Shown piece by piece: positions 26,344-35,214 of a DNA stretch of 64,000 nt (the stretch's first letter is position 1; every line of letters starts with the position of its first letter). A program made the translations under genes and the position numbers. The DNA is from an uncultured Acidobacteriaceae bacterium (GTDB lineage Bacteria; Acidobacteriota; Terriglobia; Terriglobales; Acidobacteriaceae). The notes under the pieces are model-generated. The model was not told the DNA's origin, did no database searches, and was given only the letters and a program-made list of their open reading frames with translations. The stretch is from assembly GCA_903904755.1 (NCBI GenBank), contig CAIVDV010000047.1:56979-120978 (forward strand), given 5' to 3'.

Positions 26344-27672
26344 CTACTTCAGCAAATCCAGCGCCAGGCTCGTCATCGCGATCACGCCCGTGCGCAGCGT
26401 CGGCTCGTAGACCGGCGCAAACCGTGCCGAGTGCACCCCCGGCAGCGGAACTCCCGTCTTCCGGCTCTCGGCCAGCTTGCCGGCATCCACCGCACCCAGC
26501 CGGATGAACAGCGCCGGAATCTTCCCATCCAGCGAAAACTGCCCAAAGTCCTCACTGCCCATCTCGGAGTGCCCAGGAACCACGTGCTCCGCACCCAGGG
26601 CTGCGGCAGCCACCGGCCGCAGGCGCGCCGCCAATGCCGCATCATTGACCGTCGCCGGAGTAATCTCGGTCTCGCTCACCGTCACCACCGGCATCCGGTC
26701 CGCAGGCACCCCATAGGCCGTCGCCACGCCATCAGCCGTCCGGCGAATCCCGTCAATCAGCTTCAGACGCGTCTCTTCGCTGTACGCACGCAACGTAAGC
26801 CCCATCTTCACTTCGTCTGGGATGATGTTCCGCTTGAGCCCGCCGTGAATTGTGCCCACCGTAATCACCGCAGGCGACTGCGGGTCCACCTGGCGGCTCA
26901 CCACGTCCTGCACCAGCACAATAAACTGGGCCGCCATCAAGATCGGGTCCTTGCCCTCATTCGGCCGCGCACCGTGGCTGCCGATTCCGCGCATGGTCAC
27001 ATCCACGCTGGTGGAGCTGGCCAGCAGCGGCCCGTCCTTGATTGCCACATCGCCGGCGGCAAAGGTGGCATCATCGTGCGCGCCGAGCACAAAATCCGGC
27101 CTCCCAAATCGCTCATAAAGCTTGTCGGCCAGCATCGCCCGCGCCCCGTCAATCGTCTCTTCCGAGGGCTGCCCAATCAGCAGCACCGTGCCATGCCACT
27201 GGCTTTTGCGAGCCGCCAGCTCCCGCGCCGTGCCCAGCAGCACCGTCATGTGGATGTCGTGACCGCAGGCATGCATCACCCCGGCCGGCTGCCCCTCGGC
27301 ATTCACGCTCTTCACCGTCGAGGCATAATCCACCCCGGTCTTCTCCTCCACAGGCAAAGCATCCATATCGGTCCGCAGCAGCACCCGCGGCCCGGCGCCA
27401 TTTTCCAGCACCGCCACCACGCCCCAGGCCTGCGAACCGTCGGCATAGCGGCCCACGCGCTCGGTCACCGTGTAGCCCAGTTTGCGCAGCTCCGCAGCCA
27501 CCGTCGCCGAGGTATGCTCCTCGCGATGCGAGAGTTCCGGAGCCCGGTGCAGTGCCTTGTAGGTCGCGGTCAGCGCCGGCAGTTGCGCATCCACCGATTG
27601 CGGCAGCGGCGCAGGTTGCTGGGCCAGGGCGGTAACAGACAAAAGAAGGGCGGCGAGGGCGAGTCGGGTCAT
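26344..27672 (-). CDS. exported M20 amidohydrolase (N-acyl amino acid / IAA-type)
   Basis: The 442-residue protein carries a signal peptide (LALAALLLSVTALAQQP). Family blocks are LHRAPELSHREEHTSATVAAELRKLGY, VLLRTDMDALPVEEKTG, GVMHACGHDIHMTVLLGTA (metal Cys and His ligands), GQPSEE (catalytic Glu) and SEMGSEDFGQFS near the end. These define the hippurate/IAA-amino acid hydrolase subgroup. It should cleave N-acylated amino acids in the periplasm. It converges with the lipoprotein gene and lies 36 bases after the S10 peptidase stop on the same strand, so the two are probably co-transcribed. Confidence 0.9.
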   Translation of the reverse strand: MTRLALAALLLSVTALAQQPAPLPQSVDAQLPALTATYKALHRAPELSHREEHTSATVAAELRKLGYTVTERVGRYADGSQAWGVVAVLENGAGPRVLLRTDMDALPVEEKTGVDYASTVKSVNAEGQPAGVMHACGHDIHMTVLLGTARELAARKSQWHGTVLLIGQPSEETIDGARAMLADKLYERFGRPDFVLGAHDDATFAAGDVAIKDGPLLASSTSVDVTMRGIGSHGARPNEGKDPILMAAQFIVLVQDVVSRQVDPQSPAVITVGTIHGGLKRNIIPDEVKMGLTLRAYSEETRLKLIDGIRRTADGVATAYGVPADRMPVVTVSETEITPATVNDAALAARLRPVAAAALGAEHVVPGHSEMGSEDFGQFSLDGKIPALFIRLGAVDAGKLAESRKTGVPLPGVHSARFAPVYEPTLRTGVIAMTSLALDLLK

Positions 27673-27708
27673 GCCCGAATTGTAGCCGCTTCGCCGCCCC
27701 TCTGTTCC

Positions 27709-29277
27709 CTACTTCGCTTCGTCGTAAAACGCGCCCAGATCGTTGCGAAAGTCCTTCAGCGCATCCACGTTCAGGTACACCATGTGCCCGGACGGGTAGT
27801 ATCCCCAGCGGATATTCCCGCGCAGCGCCGGGCCGGTTCCCATGTGAGACAGCTCCCACTCGGTGGCTGCAAACGGCGTCGCCAAGTCGTAGATTCCGTT
27901 GGCCGCAAAGACCTTCAGGTGCGGATTTTGGCGAATCGTTGCCCCCAGGTCGCCGGCTACATACGGCATCGCCTGGGAACGGCCAAACCCTTGACCAGAT
28001 GCGGCGCGGTGCTTCCAGTCCCAGTTCTCATTCAGCCCGATTCCCTGGTTGTTGTAGGGCTCCGTGGAGCTCACCTTCAGCTCCCGCTCCAGGTAGTCAT
28101 GGAAAGCGCCCACATAGGCGCCGCTGATGCCGGTATCCGATGGGTCAAAGCCTGGATTCTCACCCGCAGCATCGGCATCCGGGCCTTCAAATCGCCCATC
28201 ATACCGGCCCAGCACCTTGTTCTCTTCCCGCAGCAGTTCCTTGCGGAAGCGCGACGCGGAAACCCGCAGATTGGCTTCCTTCAGGAACTTCGGGCTCAGC
28301 CCAATCAGCGCGCTCATCTCGGCGGCCACCTTGTCCTGCTCGGCCGCGCTCAACGCATTGCCCGCATACAGTGCCTGCGCATAGGGCCCGCGTGCAAACT
28401 GCCGTGCCCGCTCCACAAAGTCCAGCACGTTGCCCGGCTTGTTGGGCACCTTGTTGTGGTACCAGGCGATGGCCGCAAACGTCGGCAAATCCGTCAGGTA
28501 GTTGTTGTCCAACCCGGCCGACCGCGCGTTGTAGTTCAAAATTGACGATAGCAGCACTATGCCGTTCAGCTGCACCCCTTCTTCGTTCAGCGTGGCGGCC
28601 AGCCCCGCCGAGCGCGTGGTGCCGTAGCTTTCGCCAAACAGGAACTTGGGCGAATTCCAGCGGTGATTCACCGTCAGGTACCGCACGACAAAGCGCGTAA
28701 ACGCGGTCAAATCCTGGTCAACACCCGCCACATCCTTGATCGTCCCCTTGCCCACCGGGCGCGAGTACCCGGTCCCCGGCGCGTCAATAAAGACCAGATC
28801 CGTCTTGTCCAGCAGCGTGTATTCGTTCGGCACCACCTGGAATGGTGGATTCTGCGTCGGCTCAGGGCTTTGCGAAATCACCCGCACTGGCCCCACCGAG
28901 CCCATCTCCAACCAGATCGTCGCCGACCCCGGCCCGCCGTTGTACAGGAAAGTCACCGGGCGCGTCTTCGCTTCCGCGCCGTCCAGCGTGTATGCCACGT
29001 AAAACACGCTGTGATACGGCTTCTCCGCCTCGTCGTGGTCTTCCTTTGTAATCAGCAGGTTGCCCGCAGTCGCCGTGTAGTGCAGCGTGGCACCGCGCAC
29101 CGTCATCTGGTGCTGGGTCACCGAAGTTGCTTCCGGCGGTACCGGCAGATCCTTCGCGGCATCCGCTTTGCCCTCGCCCCCGCCCGGGCGCTCCTGCGCC
29201 ATCCCATTCGCAACCGGCCACAAAACCATCACCGCCGACACAACCAAAACACTCTGACGCAACCAGGACTTCACCAT
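27709..29277 (-). CDS. exported S10-family serine carboxypeptidase
   Basis: The 522-residue protein starts at the ATG preceded by AGGAG; a start 11 codons earlier is less likely. The signal peptide is SWLRQSVLVVSAVMVLWPVANGMAQ. The catalytic Ser lies in FGESYGTTRS, the oxyanion-region block is TFLYNGGPGSATIWLEMGSVGP, the Asp follows in ANGIYDLATPF, and the His in YPSGHMVYL. These are the S10 (carboxypeptidase Y-like) hallmarks. It would trim C-terminal residues of extracellular peptides. Together with the amidohydrolase it suggests peptide scavenging. Confidence 0.9.
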   Translation of the reverse strand: MVKSWLRQSVLVVSAVMVLWPVANGMAQERPGGGEGKADAAKDLPVPPEATSVTQHQMTVRGATLHYTATAGNLLITKEDHDEAEKPYHSVFYVAYTLDGAEAKTRPVTFLYNGGPGSATIWLEMGSVGPVRVISQSPEPTQNPPFQVVPNEYTLLDKTDLVFIDAPGTGYSRPVGKGTIKDVAGVDQDLTAFTRFVVRYLTVNHRWNSPKFLFGESYGTTRSAGLAATLNEEGVQLNGIVLLSSILNYNARSAGLDNNYLTDLPTFAAIAWYHNKVPNKPGNVLDFVERARQFARGPYAQALYAGNALSAAEQDKVAAEMSALIGLSPKFLKEANLRVSASRFRKELLREENKVLGRYDGRFEGPDADAAGENPGFDPSDTGISGAYVGAFHDYLERELKVSSTEPYNNQGIGLNENWDWKHRAASGQGFGRSQAMPYVAGDLGATIRQNPHLKVFAANGIYDLATPFAATEWELSHMGTGPALRGNIRWGYYPSGHMVYLNVDALKDFRNDLGAFYDEAK

Positions 29278-29320
29278 CGCTTCTCCTTTGTTTCTCAAAT
29301 CTATCCGCAACTCCCGGGCC

Positions 29321-30250
29321 CTATCGCTCGCCCCACTTCAGCTTGGAGCGCAGCGCATCAAAGAACCCGTTGCCTTCCAGCCGCACCAGCTTCACTGTGT
29401 ACTCCGACTGGTGGCAGCGCAGCTCGTCGCCCACCTGCAAATCCACTGCCTGCTGCCCGTCCACCGTCAGCACGGTATGCAGTTGCTGCCCGTGAGGAGG
29501 CCCTTCCACCCGCAGCGTCAGGGCAGACTTCCCCGGCACCACCATGGGCCGCAGCGTCAGCAGGTGCGGGCAAATCGGCGTAATCACCAGCGCGTCCACT
29601 CCCGGCACAAGAATCGGCCCATGCGCCGCCAGCGTATACGCCGTCGATCCTGTTGGCGTCGCCACAATCACCCCATCAGCCCGGAAGCGCGCCGCCAGCC
29701 GGTCATCCACCTCAACCGCATAGTCGCCCATGCGGGAAATCGACCCCTTCGACAGAACCACATCGTTCACCGCCTCAAAGGTCTGCACCCGCTCTCCGTC
29801 ACGCCACAGCTCGGCATGCAGCATGGTGCGCGCATCAATCGTGCAGCAGTGCTCGCGCCAGCCTTCCAGCGTGGGATACAACTGCGCCAGCCGCACCTCG
29901 GTCAAAAATCCCAGCGAACCCAGATTCACGCTCAAAATCGGCGTTCCCTGCTCGGCAAAGATGCGCCCCACCGCCAGCAACGTTCCATCGCCGCCCAGCA
30001 CCACTACCAGCACCGGATTTGCCAGGGGCAGGTCTCGCCGGTCGCGCAGCTCCACGCCAGCCACCAGCGAACCGCTCACCGCGCTCTCCGCCAACTCCGG
30101 CGTAGACAGGTAGCTGGCGCTCTCGCGGTCCAGCACTGGCTCGTAACCGTGGTCGCGCAGCCAGCCCACCAAATGCGGCAGCAGCGCAACCAGTTCTTCC
30201 TTCTGCGGTTTGGAAACAATCGCGATGCGCTCTCGGATCGGGGCACTCAT
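29321..30250 (-). CDS. nadK: NAD kinase
   Basis: The 309-residue enzyme phosphorylates NAD+ to NADP+. GGDGTLL is at residues 86-92, followed by NLGSLGFLTEV, and TPTGSTAYTLAAHGPILVPG carries the second substrate-binding block. The ATG at 30250 was chosen for its GGAGG eight bases upstream; the longer frame overlaps tlyA. NAD kinase next to a TlyA-type methylase is a common bacterial arrangement. The gap to tlyA is 34 bases, so one transcript is likely. Confidence 0.95.
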   Translation of the reverse strand: MSAPIRERIAIVSKPQKEELVALLPHLVGWLRDHGYEPVLDRESASYLSTPELAESAVSGSLVAGVELRDRRDLPLANPVLVVVLGGDGTLLAVGRIFAEQGTPILSVNLGSLGFLTEVRLAQLYPTLEGWREHCCTIDARTMLHAELWRDGERVQTFEAVNDVVLSKGSISRMGDYAVEVDDRLAARFRADGVIVATPTGSTAYTLAAHGPILVPGVDALVITPICPHLLTLRPMVVPGKSALTLRVEGPPHGQQLHTVLTVDGQQAVDLQVGDELRCHQSEYTVKLVRLEGNGFFDALRSKLKWGER

Positions 30251-30284
30251 TTGGCCTCCAGTGTATCGCAGCCCGCGCACACGC

Positions 30285-31040
30285 TCATGCCTGGGCCGAT
30301 CCCGCATGCAGCAGGAACTCCCGGTTGCCCTCGGCACCGGTAATCGGCGAGTCAATCACCTCAATCGCCCCACCCCCCAGCGCGGCAACCGCTTCCCGCA
30401 CCCGGTCAATCGCAATCCGGTGCCCGGCCTCGTCACGCACAATGCCGCCCTTCCTTACAAACTCGCGCCCGGCCTCAAACTGCGGCTTCACCAGCACCAC
30501 CATCTCCCGAATCGCACTAGCCGCAGCCAGCACCGGCCCCAGCAGCAGCGTCGCCGAAATAAACGAAACATCCATCACCATCAGCGTCAGCGGCTCTTCC
30601 CCAGCCTTCGCCGCCAGTTGCCCCGGCGCCAGCAGCCGCGCATTGGTCCGCTCATACAGCCGCACCCGCTCCTCCTGCCGCAGCTTCATCGCCACCTGGC
30701 CAAACCCCGTGTCCACGGTGGATACATGCGCCGCCCCATGCTGCAGGAGGCAGTCGGTAAAGCCGCCCGTCGAGGTGCCGATATCCAGGCACCAGCGCCC
30801 CTCCACTGGAATCGCCCAGTGCTTCAACGCCTCTTCCAGCTTCAGCCCGCCACGGCTCACGTAACGCAGGTCTTCCCCCAGCATCCGCAGCGGCGTGGCT
30901 TCGTCCACCGGCGTCCCCGGTTTATCCACCTTCTGCTCATTCGCCAGCACCCGCCCTGCCAATATCAGGGCCCGCGCTCGCTCCCGGCTCGCAGCCAGCC
31001 CGTTTTGCACCACCAGTTGATCCAGTCGAATCCTTGCCAA
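30285..31040 (-). CDS. tlyA: TlyA-family rRNA (cytidine-2'-O)-methyltransferase
   Basis: The 251-residue protein has an N-terminal S4 RNA-binding domain (RIRLDQLVVQNGLAASRERARALILAGRVLAN, residues 3-60). An FtsJ-like methyltransferase domain follows with SAM motif CLDIGTSTGGFTDCLLQ, then VMDVSFISATLLL and VLVKPQFEAG. TlyA proteins methylate ribose 2'-O positions in 16S and/or 23S rRNA; in mycobacteria this gives capreomycin sensitivity. The gene heads the tlyA-nadK unit on the minus strand. Confidence 0.93.
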   Translation of the reverse strand: MARIRLDQLVVQNGLAASRERARALILAGRVLANEQKVDKPGTPVDEATPLRMLGEDLRYVSRGGLKLEEALKHWAIPVEGRWCLDIGTSTGGFTDCLLQHGAAHVSTVDTGFGQVAMKLRQEERVRLYERTNARLLAPGQLAAKAGEEPLTLMVMDVSFISATLLLGPVLAAASAIREMVVLVKPQFEAGREFVRKGGIVRDEAGHRIAIDRVREAVAALGGGAIEVIDSPITGAEGNREFLLHAGSAQA

Positions 31041-31225
31041 AGTCTGTTCCCTTCGACTTCAATTATCCTTCTTGTCAGGGCATCATTGCGCTATCCTCCT
31101 CTTCGGGGCATTTCCAGGCCCCCGGTGCATCACAAAAAACTCTTTTCCTTTGAACGTTTTCCATAGCGCGCCGCCCAATCCAGAGAAAGAGGCGACGGAG
31201 TACGCAGAAGCAGGTTGAGATCTCA

Positions 31226-31747
31226 ATGACCGATACGCAGTTGCTTGAAGCCATTACAGCAGGCGACCAGACGGCAATGACTACTCTGTTTGACCGTTAC
31301 GGCACCCTTGCCTACCTCACCGCCCTTGCAGTTCTGGAGGATCCCGGCCAGGCCGAAGACGCCGTCCACCAGATATTCCTCACCATCTGGCGGCAACCCG
31401 CAGGTTTCAGCTCCCGCAACGGCAGCCTCGCCTCCTGGCTCGTCATCGCCGTTCGCAATCGCGCCCTGGACATCCGCCGCCGCACCACTCGGCAGGAGTT
31501 GCTGGAAAACCTCCTCGTTGCCGAGCCCCGCAACATGGGCCGCACCGTTGAGGACGACTTCCTCATCGAGAGGATTGCAGCTTCCTCCAACGCTCTCTCA
31601 CAAACGCAGAAAGATTCGCTCACCCTAGCGTTTTTCAAGGGACTGAACACCGCCGATATCGCAGGACGCTCCCAGACCTCGCCCGAATCCGTCAAAGCCA
31701 GCCTGTGCTCTGCCGTCTCAACCATCAGAAAGGCGCTGGAAGCATGA
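31226..31747 (+). CDS. ECF-type RNA polymerase sigma factor
   Basis: The 173-residue protein has region 2 at about 20-90 (LFDRYGTLAYLTALAVLEDPGQAEDAVHQIFLTIWRQP, then LASWLVIAVRNRALDIRRR) and region 4 at about 120-173 (LSQTQKDSLTLAFFKGLNTADIAGRSQTSPESVKASL). The region 2.4 helix and NRALDIRRR are diagnostic for extracytoplasmic-function sigma factors. The stop overlaps the anti-sigma start by four bases. The upstream 185 bases contain no gene and should hold its own promoter. Confidence 0.92.
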   Translation: MTDTQLLEAITAGDQTAMTTLFDRYGTLAYLTALAVLEDPGQAEDAVHQIFLTIWRQPAGFSSRNGSLASWLVIAVRNRALDIRRRTTRQELLENLLVAEPRNMGRTVEDDFLIERIAASSNALSQTQKDSLTLAFFKGLNTADIAGRSQTSPESVKASLCSAVSTIRKALEA

Positions 31748-32571
31748 GCGAAATCCGCCAGGAACTGCATATCGTCGAGGAAGATCTGGTGCTTTATGCA
31801 CTCGGCATCCATTCCGATGCCCGCCTGCACGGCATCACCGCGCATATCGCGCTTTGCACGCTTTGCCGCGCGCAACTGGCCGCTGTGGACCGCGCCCTCG
31901 CAGGCTGGTCAGCCTCGCAGCTCACTGGTGAGCTCCCTGAAGGCCTCCGTGACCGCGCAATTGCACGCTTCCGGGCTGAAGCTGCCGCCCCCGCACAGCA
32001 GGTTCGAGCCGCGCGCCAGAAGGGAATCCTTCTCGGTCGCATCGCCAATTTCCGCGAATCGCTCACCGAGCCGCTTCCCTTCCAGATTGCTGCGGGAGCC
32101 CTCATCATTCTCCTGGCCATTGTGGGCTGGGACGATTTTCGCCACATTTTCGAAATCCGCCAGGTCATCCACCAGTCCCAGCGATTCCAGACCGAAGCCC
32201 TGCGCATGGAATCCCTTGAGGCATTTCTGCACGGCACCGGCGGCGTCTCCGTCACCATGCATCCGCGCATGACCGAAGGCGGTGAACCAACCGGCCAGGT
32301 GCTCTTCTCTCCCGACTCCGGACAACTGCTCTTCCGCGGCGAAAACCTTCCGCTGCCAGTTGCGGGCAAGACCTACATGCTCTGGATTACACCCCTCGGC
32401 GGCAAGCCTCCGGTTTCTGTGGGCATCTGCATGCCAGACTCCAAGGGCAACGCCGCCATCATCCTTCCGAAGATTCCTCTGTCAATCCAGCCCCTGAGCT
32501 TCACCGTCACCGAAGAAGATGCCGCCGGTGCAGCCGCACCTACCGGCCCGGTAGTTCTGATCGGCCAGTAA
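31744..32571 (+). CDS. membrane anti-sigma factor (RskA-type C-terminal domain)
   Basis: The 275-residue protein starts at the ATG overlapping the sigma-factor stop. Near the N-terminus H34-x3-C38-x2-C41 makes a zinc-binding anti-sigma motif. A single membrane helix lies near 115-133 (FQIAAGALIILLAIVGW). The periplasmic C-terminal domain (LFSPDSGQLLFRGENLPLPVAGKTYMLWITPLGGKPPVSVG) is the anti-sigma-K RskA fold. It should hold the sigma factor inactive until proteolysis or a redox/metal signal releases it. The gene pair is a classic regulatory unit; the stimulus is unknown. Confidence 0.88.
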   Translation: MSEIRQELHIVEEDLVLYALGIHSDARLHGITAHIALCTLCRAQLAAVDRALAGWSASQLTGELPEGLRDRAIARFRAEAAAPAQQVRAARQKGILLGRIANFRESLTEPLPFQIAAGALIILLAIVGWDDFRHIFEIRQVIHQSQRFQTEALRMESLEAFLHGTGGVSVTMHPRMTEGGEPTGQVLFSPDSGQLLFRGENLPLPVAGKTYMLWITPLGGKPPVSVGICMPDSKGNAAIILPKIPLSIQPLSFTVTEEDAAGAAAPTGPVVLIGQ

Positions 32572-32612
32572 ATACCCTGCCGCCCCACCCAGGCACAATC
32601 CGCACAAGAAAC

Positions 32613-32643
32613 AAGAGCGGCCGGGAGTCTCCCGGCCGCTCTT
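32613..32643. terminator. bidirectional rho-independent terminator
   Basis: A perfect 14-bp stem AAGAGCGGCCGGGA (32613-32626) / 32630-32643 has a three-base loop (GTC). A-rich sequence on the left and CTTTTC on the right make it work in both directions. It separates the converging anti-sigma and beta-propeller genes. Confidence 0.85.
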
Positions 32644-32663
32644 TTCATTTCAGCTTCTCTGCC

Positions 32664-34211
32664 TTAGTTGGACTTGCGGACCTTGGCTGTCAGCAGCGTT
32701 GTATCCTGCTGCCGGCAGTTCAGAATCGAAAGCGATGCTCCTGCTCCGGCAAATTGCTCCGGCGCCAGGAAGCAGGGCTGCCCTGCGCCCGGCAGGCGGC
32801 TGACCTGCACAAGATTCTGGGCCGAGGTGTCTGTGCTGGTCACGCGTACATCAATCGTGTTGCCCTGCACCAGAACCGTCGTATCCACAATGTCCTGATC
32901 GGTGCGCAGAATCGTCACATACGGGCTGTCCGGCGCGGCCACATAAACCTTGCCGTATTGCGAGTTCTGCGTGGAAACCACCGTCCGCGGATGCCCATAG
33001 ACCGGCAGCGTCTTCTCCACGGTGTGGCTGGTCATGTTCACCACAGTCACCGTCTGGTCACTCTGGTTGGCAACGTAAGCGCGACTGCCATCAGCCAGCA
33101 CCGTCACCGAAGAAGGATGATTGCCCACCGGAACCGTGTAGGTGGTTCCAAAGTTTGCGCTGTCGTTGCCGTACTCATCCAGGCTCACGTCGATAATCGA
33201 GATCGAGTTGCCTTCGTAGTTGGCCACCACCAGTTGTCCGGTCGCCTGGTTGAACTCCGCATACACCGGCCCGGCGTGGGTTTTGCCCGCAGCCCCTGTC
33301 AGGGGCAGGCTGGGATGGCAGGTAACCGTCTGGCCGTTCTGATTTACAAACGGGACGCAGGCATCAATCGCATTGGTCTGGGCGTTGATGACTGAAATCG
33401 TGTCACTGCCGCGATTCAGCACATAAACGCGCTTGTCGTCCTGCGTTTCCACCACGTACACCGGGCAAACACCCACCGGGATATGCGACGAAATCGTGTA
33501 GGTCGAGGTCTCCATGCCATCCAGGAAGCCGGCCTGGGCCGACAGTTCCGGAGCATGTGCATCTACGTTGCAGGCCACGCCACCGTCAACACTGGTGCCG
33601 TCCACCGTAACCGGGGTCAGGTAAGGGATGTTCTGCGCGACAATGTAGTACCGCTGCGCCACGCCCGTACCCGCCATGCTCACCGGCGTCGGATCCACTG
33701 GAATCTGCAGCTTCAGGGCTGCCGGGCTGCCGTTCAACTGGTCAAGTTGGTTGCTTCCCGCATCAAAGGCATATTCGCCGTTTGCGCCGGAGAAAACGCC
33801 CACAATCGGATCGATCCCCGTGTACGAATTCAGCGTGGTAAACGTGACGTTCTTCTGCTGCAGGTTCGACGAAACCGGAATATTGCTCAGCGTCCCGTCG
33901 CCGTTGATCGACCAGGCCTGCGACCCGGCGGCATTCAACGTGAAGGTAAACGGATTCGGTCCAATTGCTGCCGTGGCCGCCACCGTGTCGCCCGAATAGT
34001 CAATCACCGTGCCAATTCCCTCAACCGAGGAGCTGGGCGCGGAGACCACAAATGCATAGCTGTACGGCTGCGAGGGCGGACCGGTGGGCGTAATCGGTGT
34101 CGTCGTGGGACGGTAATTGCTGCCGCAGCCGGCAACGAAAACCATCGCAACCGCACTGGCACACACAGCCACCCAACGCTTCGGCATCTTGGAAAGAGAT
34201 ATTTCGATCAT
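32664..34211 (-). CDS. YncE-like beta-propeller lipoprotein
   Basis: The 515-residue protein has a lipobox VFVAGC with the modified Cys at residue 29, or residue 21 if the second Met is used. The rest is a seven-bladed-type propeller of YVTN/YncE repeats, for example DKRVYVLNRGSDTISVINAQTNAI, TGQLVVANYEGNSISIIDVSLD, GSRAYVANQSDQTVTVVNMTSHTV and YGKVYVAAPDSPYVTILRTDQD. Such proteins are surface or periplasmic; they bind ligands or partners and are common in Acidobacteria. It may be under the divergent or terminator-bounded regulation seen here; it has no enzyme motif. I cannot name the ligand. Confidence 0.82.
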   Translation of the reverse strand: MIEISLSKMPKRWVAVCASAVAMVFVAGCGSNYRPTTTPITPTGPPSQPYSYAFVVSAPSSSVEGIGTVIDYSGDTVAATAAIGPNPFTFTLNAAGSQAWSINGDGTLSNIPVSSNLQQKNVTFTTLNSYTGIDPIVGVFSGANGEYAFDAGSNQLDQLNGSPAALKLQIPVDPTPVSMAGTGVAQRYYIVAQNIPYLTPVTVDGTSVDGGVACNVDAHAPELSAQAGFLDGMETSTYTISSHIPVGVCPVYVVETQDDKRVYVLNRGSDTISVINAQTNAIDACVPFVNQNGQTVTCHPSLPLTGAAGKTHAGPVYAEFNQATGQLVVANYEGNSISIIDVSLDEYGNDSANFGTTYTVPVGNHPSSVTVLADGSRAYVANQSDQTVTVVNMTSHTVEKTLPVYGHPRTVVSTQNSQYGKVYVAAPDSPYVTILRTDQDIVDTTVLVQGNTIDVRVTSTDTSAQNLVQVSRLPGAGQPCFLAPEQFAGAGASLSILNCRQQDTTLLTAKVRKSN

Positions 34212-34323
34212 TCAGTCAGTGTCCTGCTTACTCGTCGATTGTAAATCACGGCATCGGCTGTTGGACGCACCAGACCGCCGTTGGTTGGTACTCTGAACAC
34301 ATCCGGAAACGAGGCCGGCTCCC

Positions 34324-35214
34324 ATGGCACACCCCCAGGTCGAACAGCGTCTGCGCTGGCAGTCCAAGGCAATTCTGCTGCTGGTCGTGCCATGGACCGC
34401 CGTCAACGTCCTGCTGCAGGGCCACTGGTGGGCCACTCAGGCCCCCGTTGTCGCCATCGAGACCATCGGCATCAGTGCCCTCTTCGGCCTCATCGTCTGG
34501 AAGCTTCGCGCCGCCACTCCCGGCGGAGCCGCCACCGGTGCTCTCATCACCGCCAGCCTCATGTTTTCCACAGCCGGCTACCCATACGCCGCCTCCTCGT
34601 ACCACGGCGCGCTCATCCCACTGCTGCTGCTCTTCCTGCTCACCTGGGCCAGCACCCGTGCCGGCCGCGCTCGCAAAGCCGCCCTCGGCACCGCGGAACC
34701 ACGCCACGGCCGCTCCGCCTCCCAGATTGCCGCCAACCTCGGCGCCGCCGCCCTCGTCCTCACCGTCGGCAGCATCCTCTTCGGCGACGACGCCGGCAAC
34801 AGCCTGCCCGCCTTGCTTGCCCTCGCCTGCCTGGCCGAGGCCGCCGCAGATACCGTCTCCTCTGAACTCGGCCAACTCCTCGGACACCACCCGCGCAGAA
34901 TTCTCACCTTTCGCCGCGTTGAGCCCGGCACCGACGGTGGCATTACTCTCGCAGGAACCCTCGCTGGCCTGCTCGCTGCCGCCCTCGTCACCCTCGCTGG
35001 CCTCTGGGCTCAATCCACGATTGCCTGGCTACCCTTTGGAATCGTCCTGGCAGGAGCCACTTTCGGCCTGCTCTTCGACAGCTTCCTTGGAGCCACCCTC
35101 GAACAACGCGGCTGGCTCAACAACGATGCCGTCAACTTCCTGTCAACCATCAGTGCACCGCTCGCTGCAATGGCCGTTTTAGCTGCCCTCGCCTCGCACA
35201 GGATTCTCTACTAG
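34324..35214 (+). CDS. DUF92 family membrane protein (phytyl/isoprenoid-phosphate kinase-like)
   Basis: The 296-residue protein has about six membrane helices. Diagnostic DUF92 blocks are LAEAAADTVSSELGQLLG, RRVEPGTDGGITLAGTLAGL and DSFLGATLEQRGWLNNDAVNFLST. DUF92 proteins are related to VTE6, the plant phytyl-phosphate kinase, and to eukaryotic TMEM19; in bacteria a CTP-dependent isoprenoid kinase role is suspected but unproven. It converges with the kinase gene, sharing four bases at the stops. Confidence 0.85.
   Translation: MAHPQVEQRLRWQSKAILLLVVPWTAVNVLLQGHWWATQAPVVAIETIGISALFGLIVWKLRAATPGGAATGALITASLMFSTAGYPYAASSYHGALIPLLLLFLLTWASTRAGRARKAALGTAEPRHGRSASQIAANLGAAALVLTVGSILFGDDAGNSLPALLALACLAEAAADTVSSELGQLLGHHPRRILTFRRVEPGTDGGITLAGTLAGLLAAALVTLAGLWAQSTIAWLPFGIVLAGATFGLLFDSFLGATLEQRGWLNNDAVNFLSTISAPLAAMAVLAALASHRILY

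Noticed and set aside
26227..28545. Open frame of 772 codons on the plus strand opposite the amidohydrolase and S10 peptidase
   Set aside because: It has Arg/His-rich shadow composition with no motifs, and it is antisense to two well-supported genes.
31041..31225. ECF-type autoregulatory promoter upstream of the sigma factor
   Set aside because: A TTGAAC-like site near 31150 is present, but I could not find a convincing matching -10 motif.
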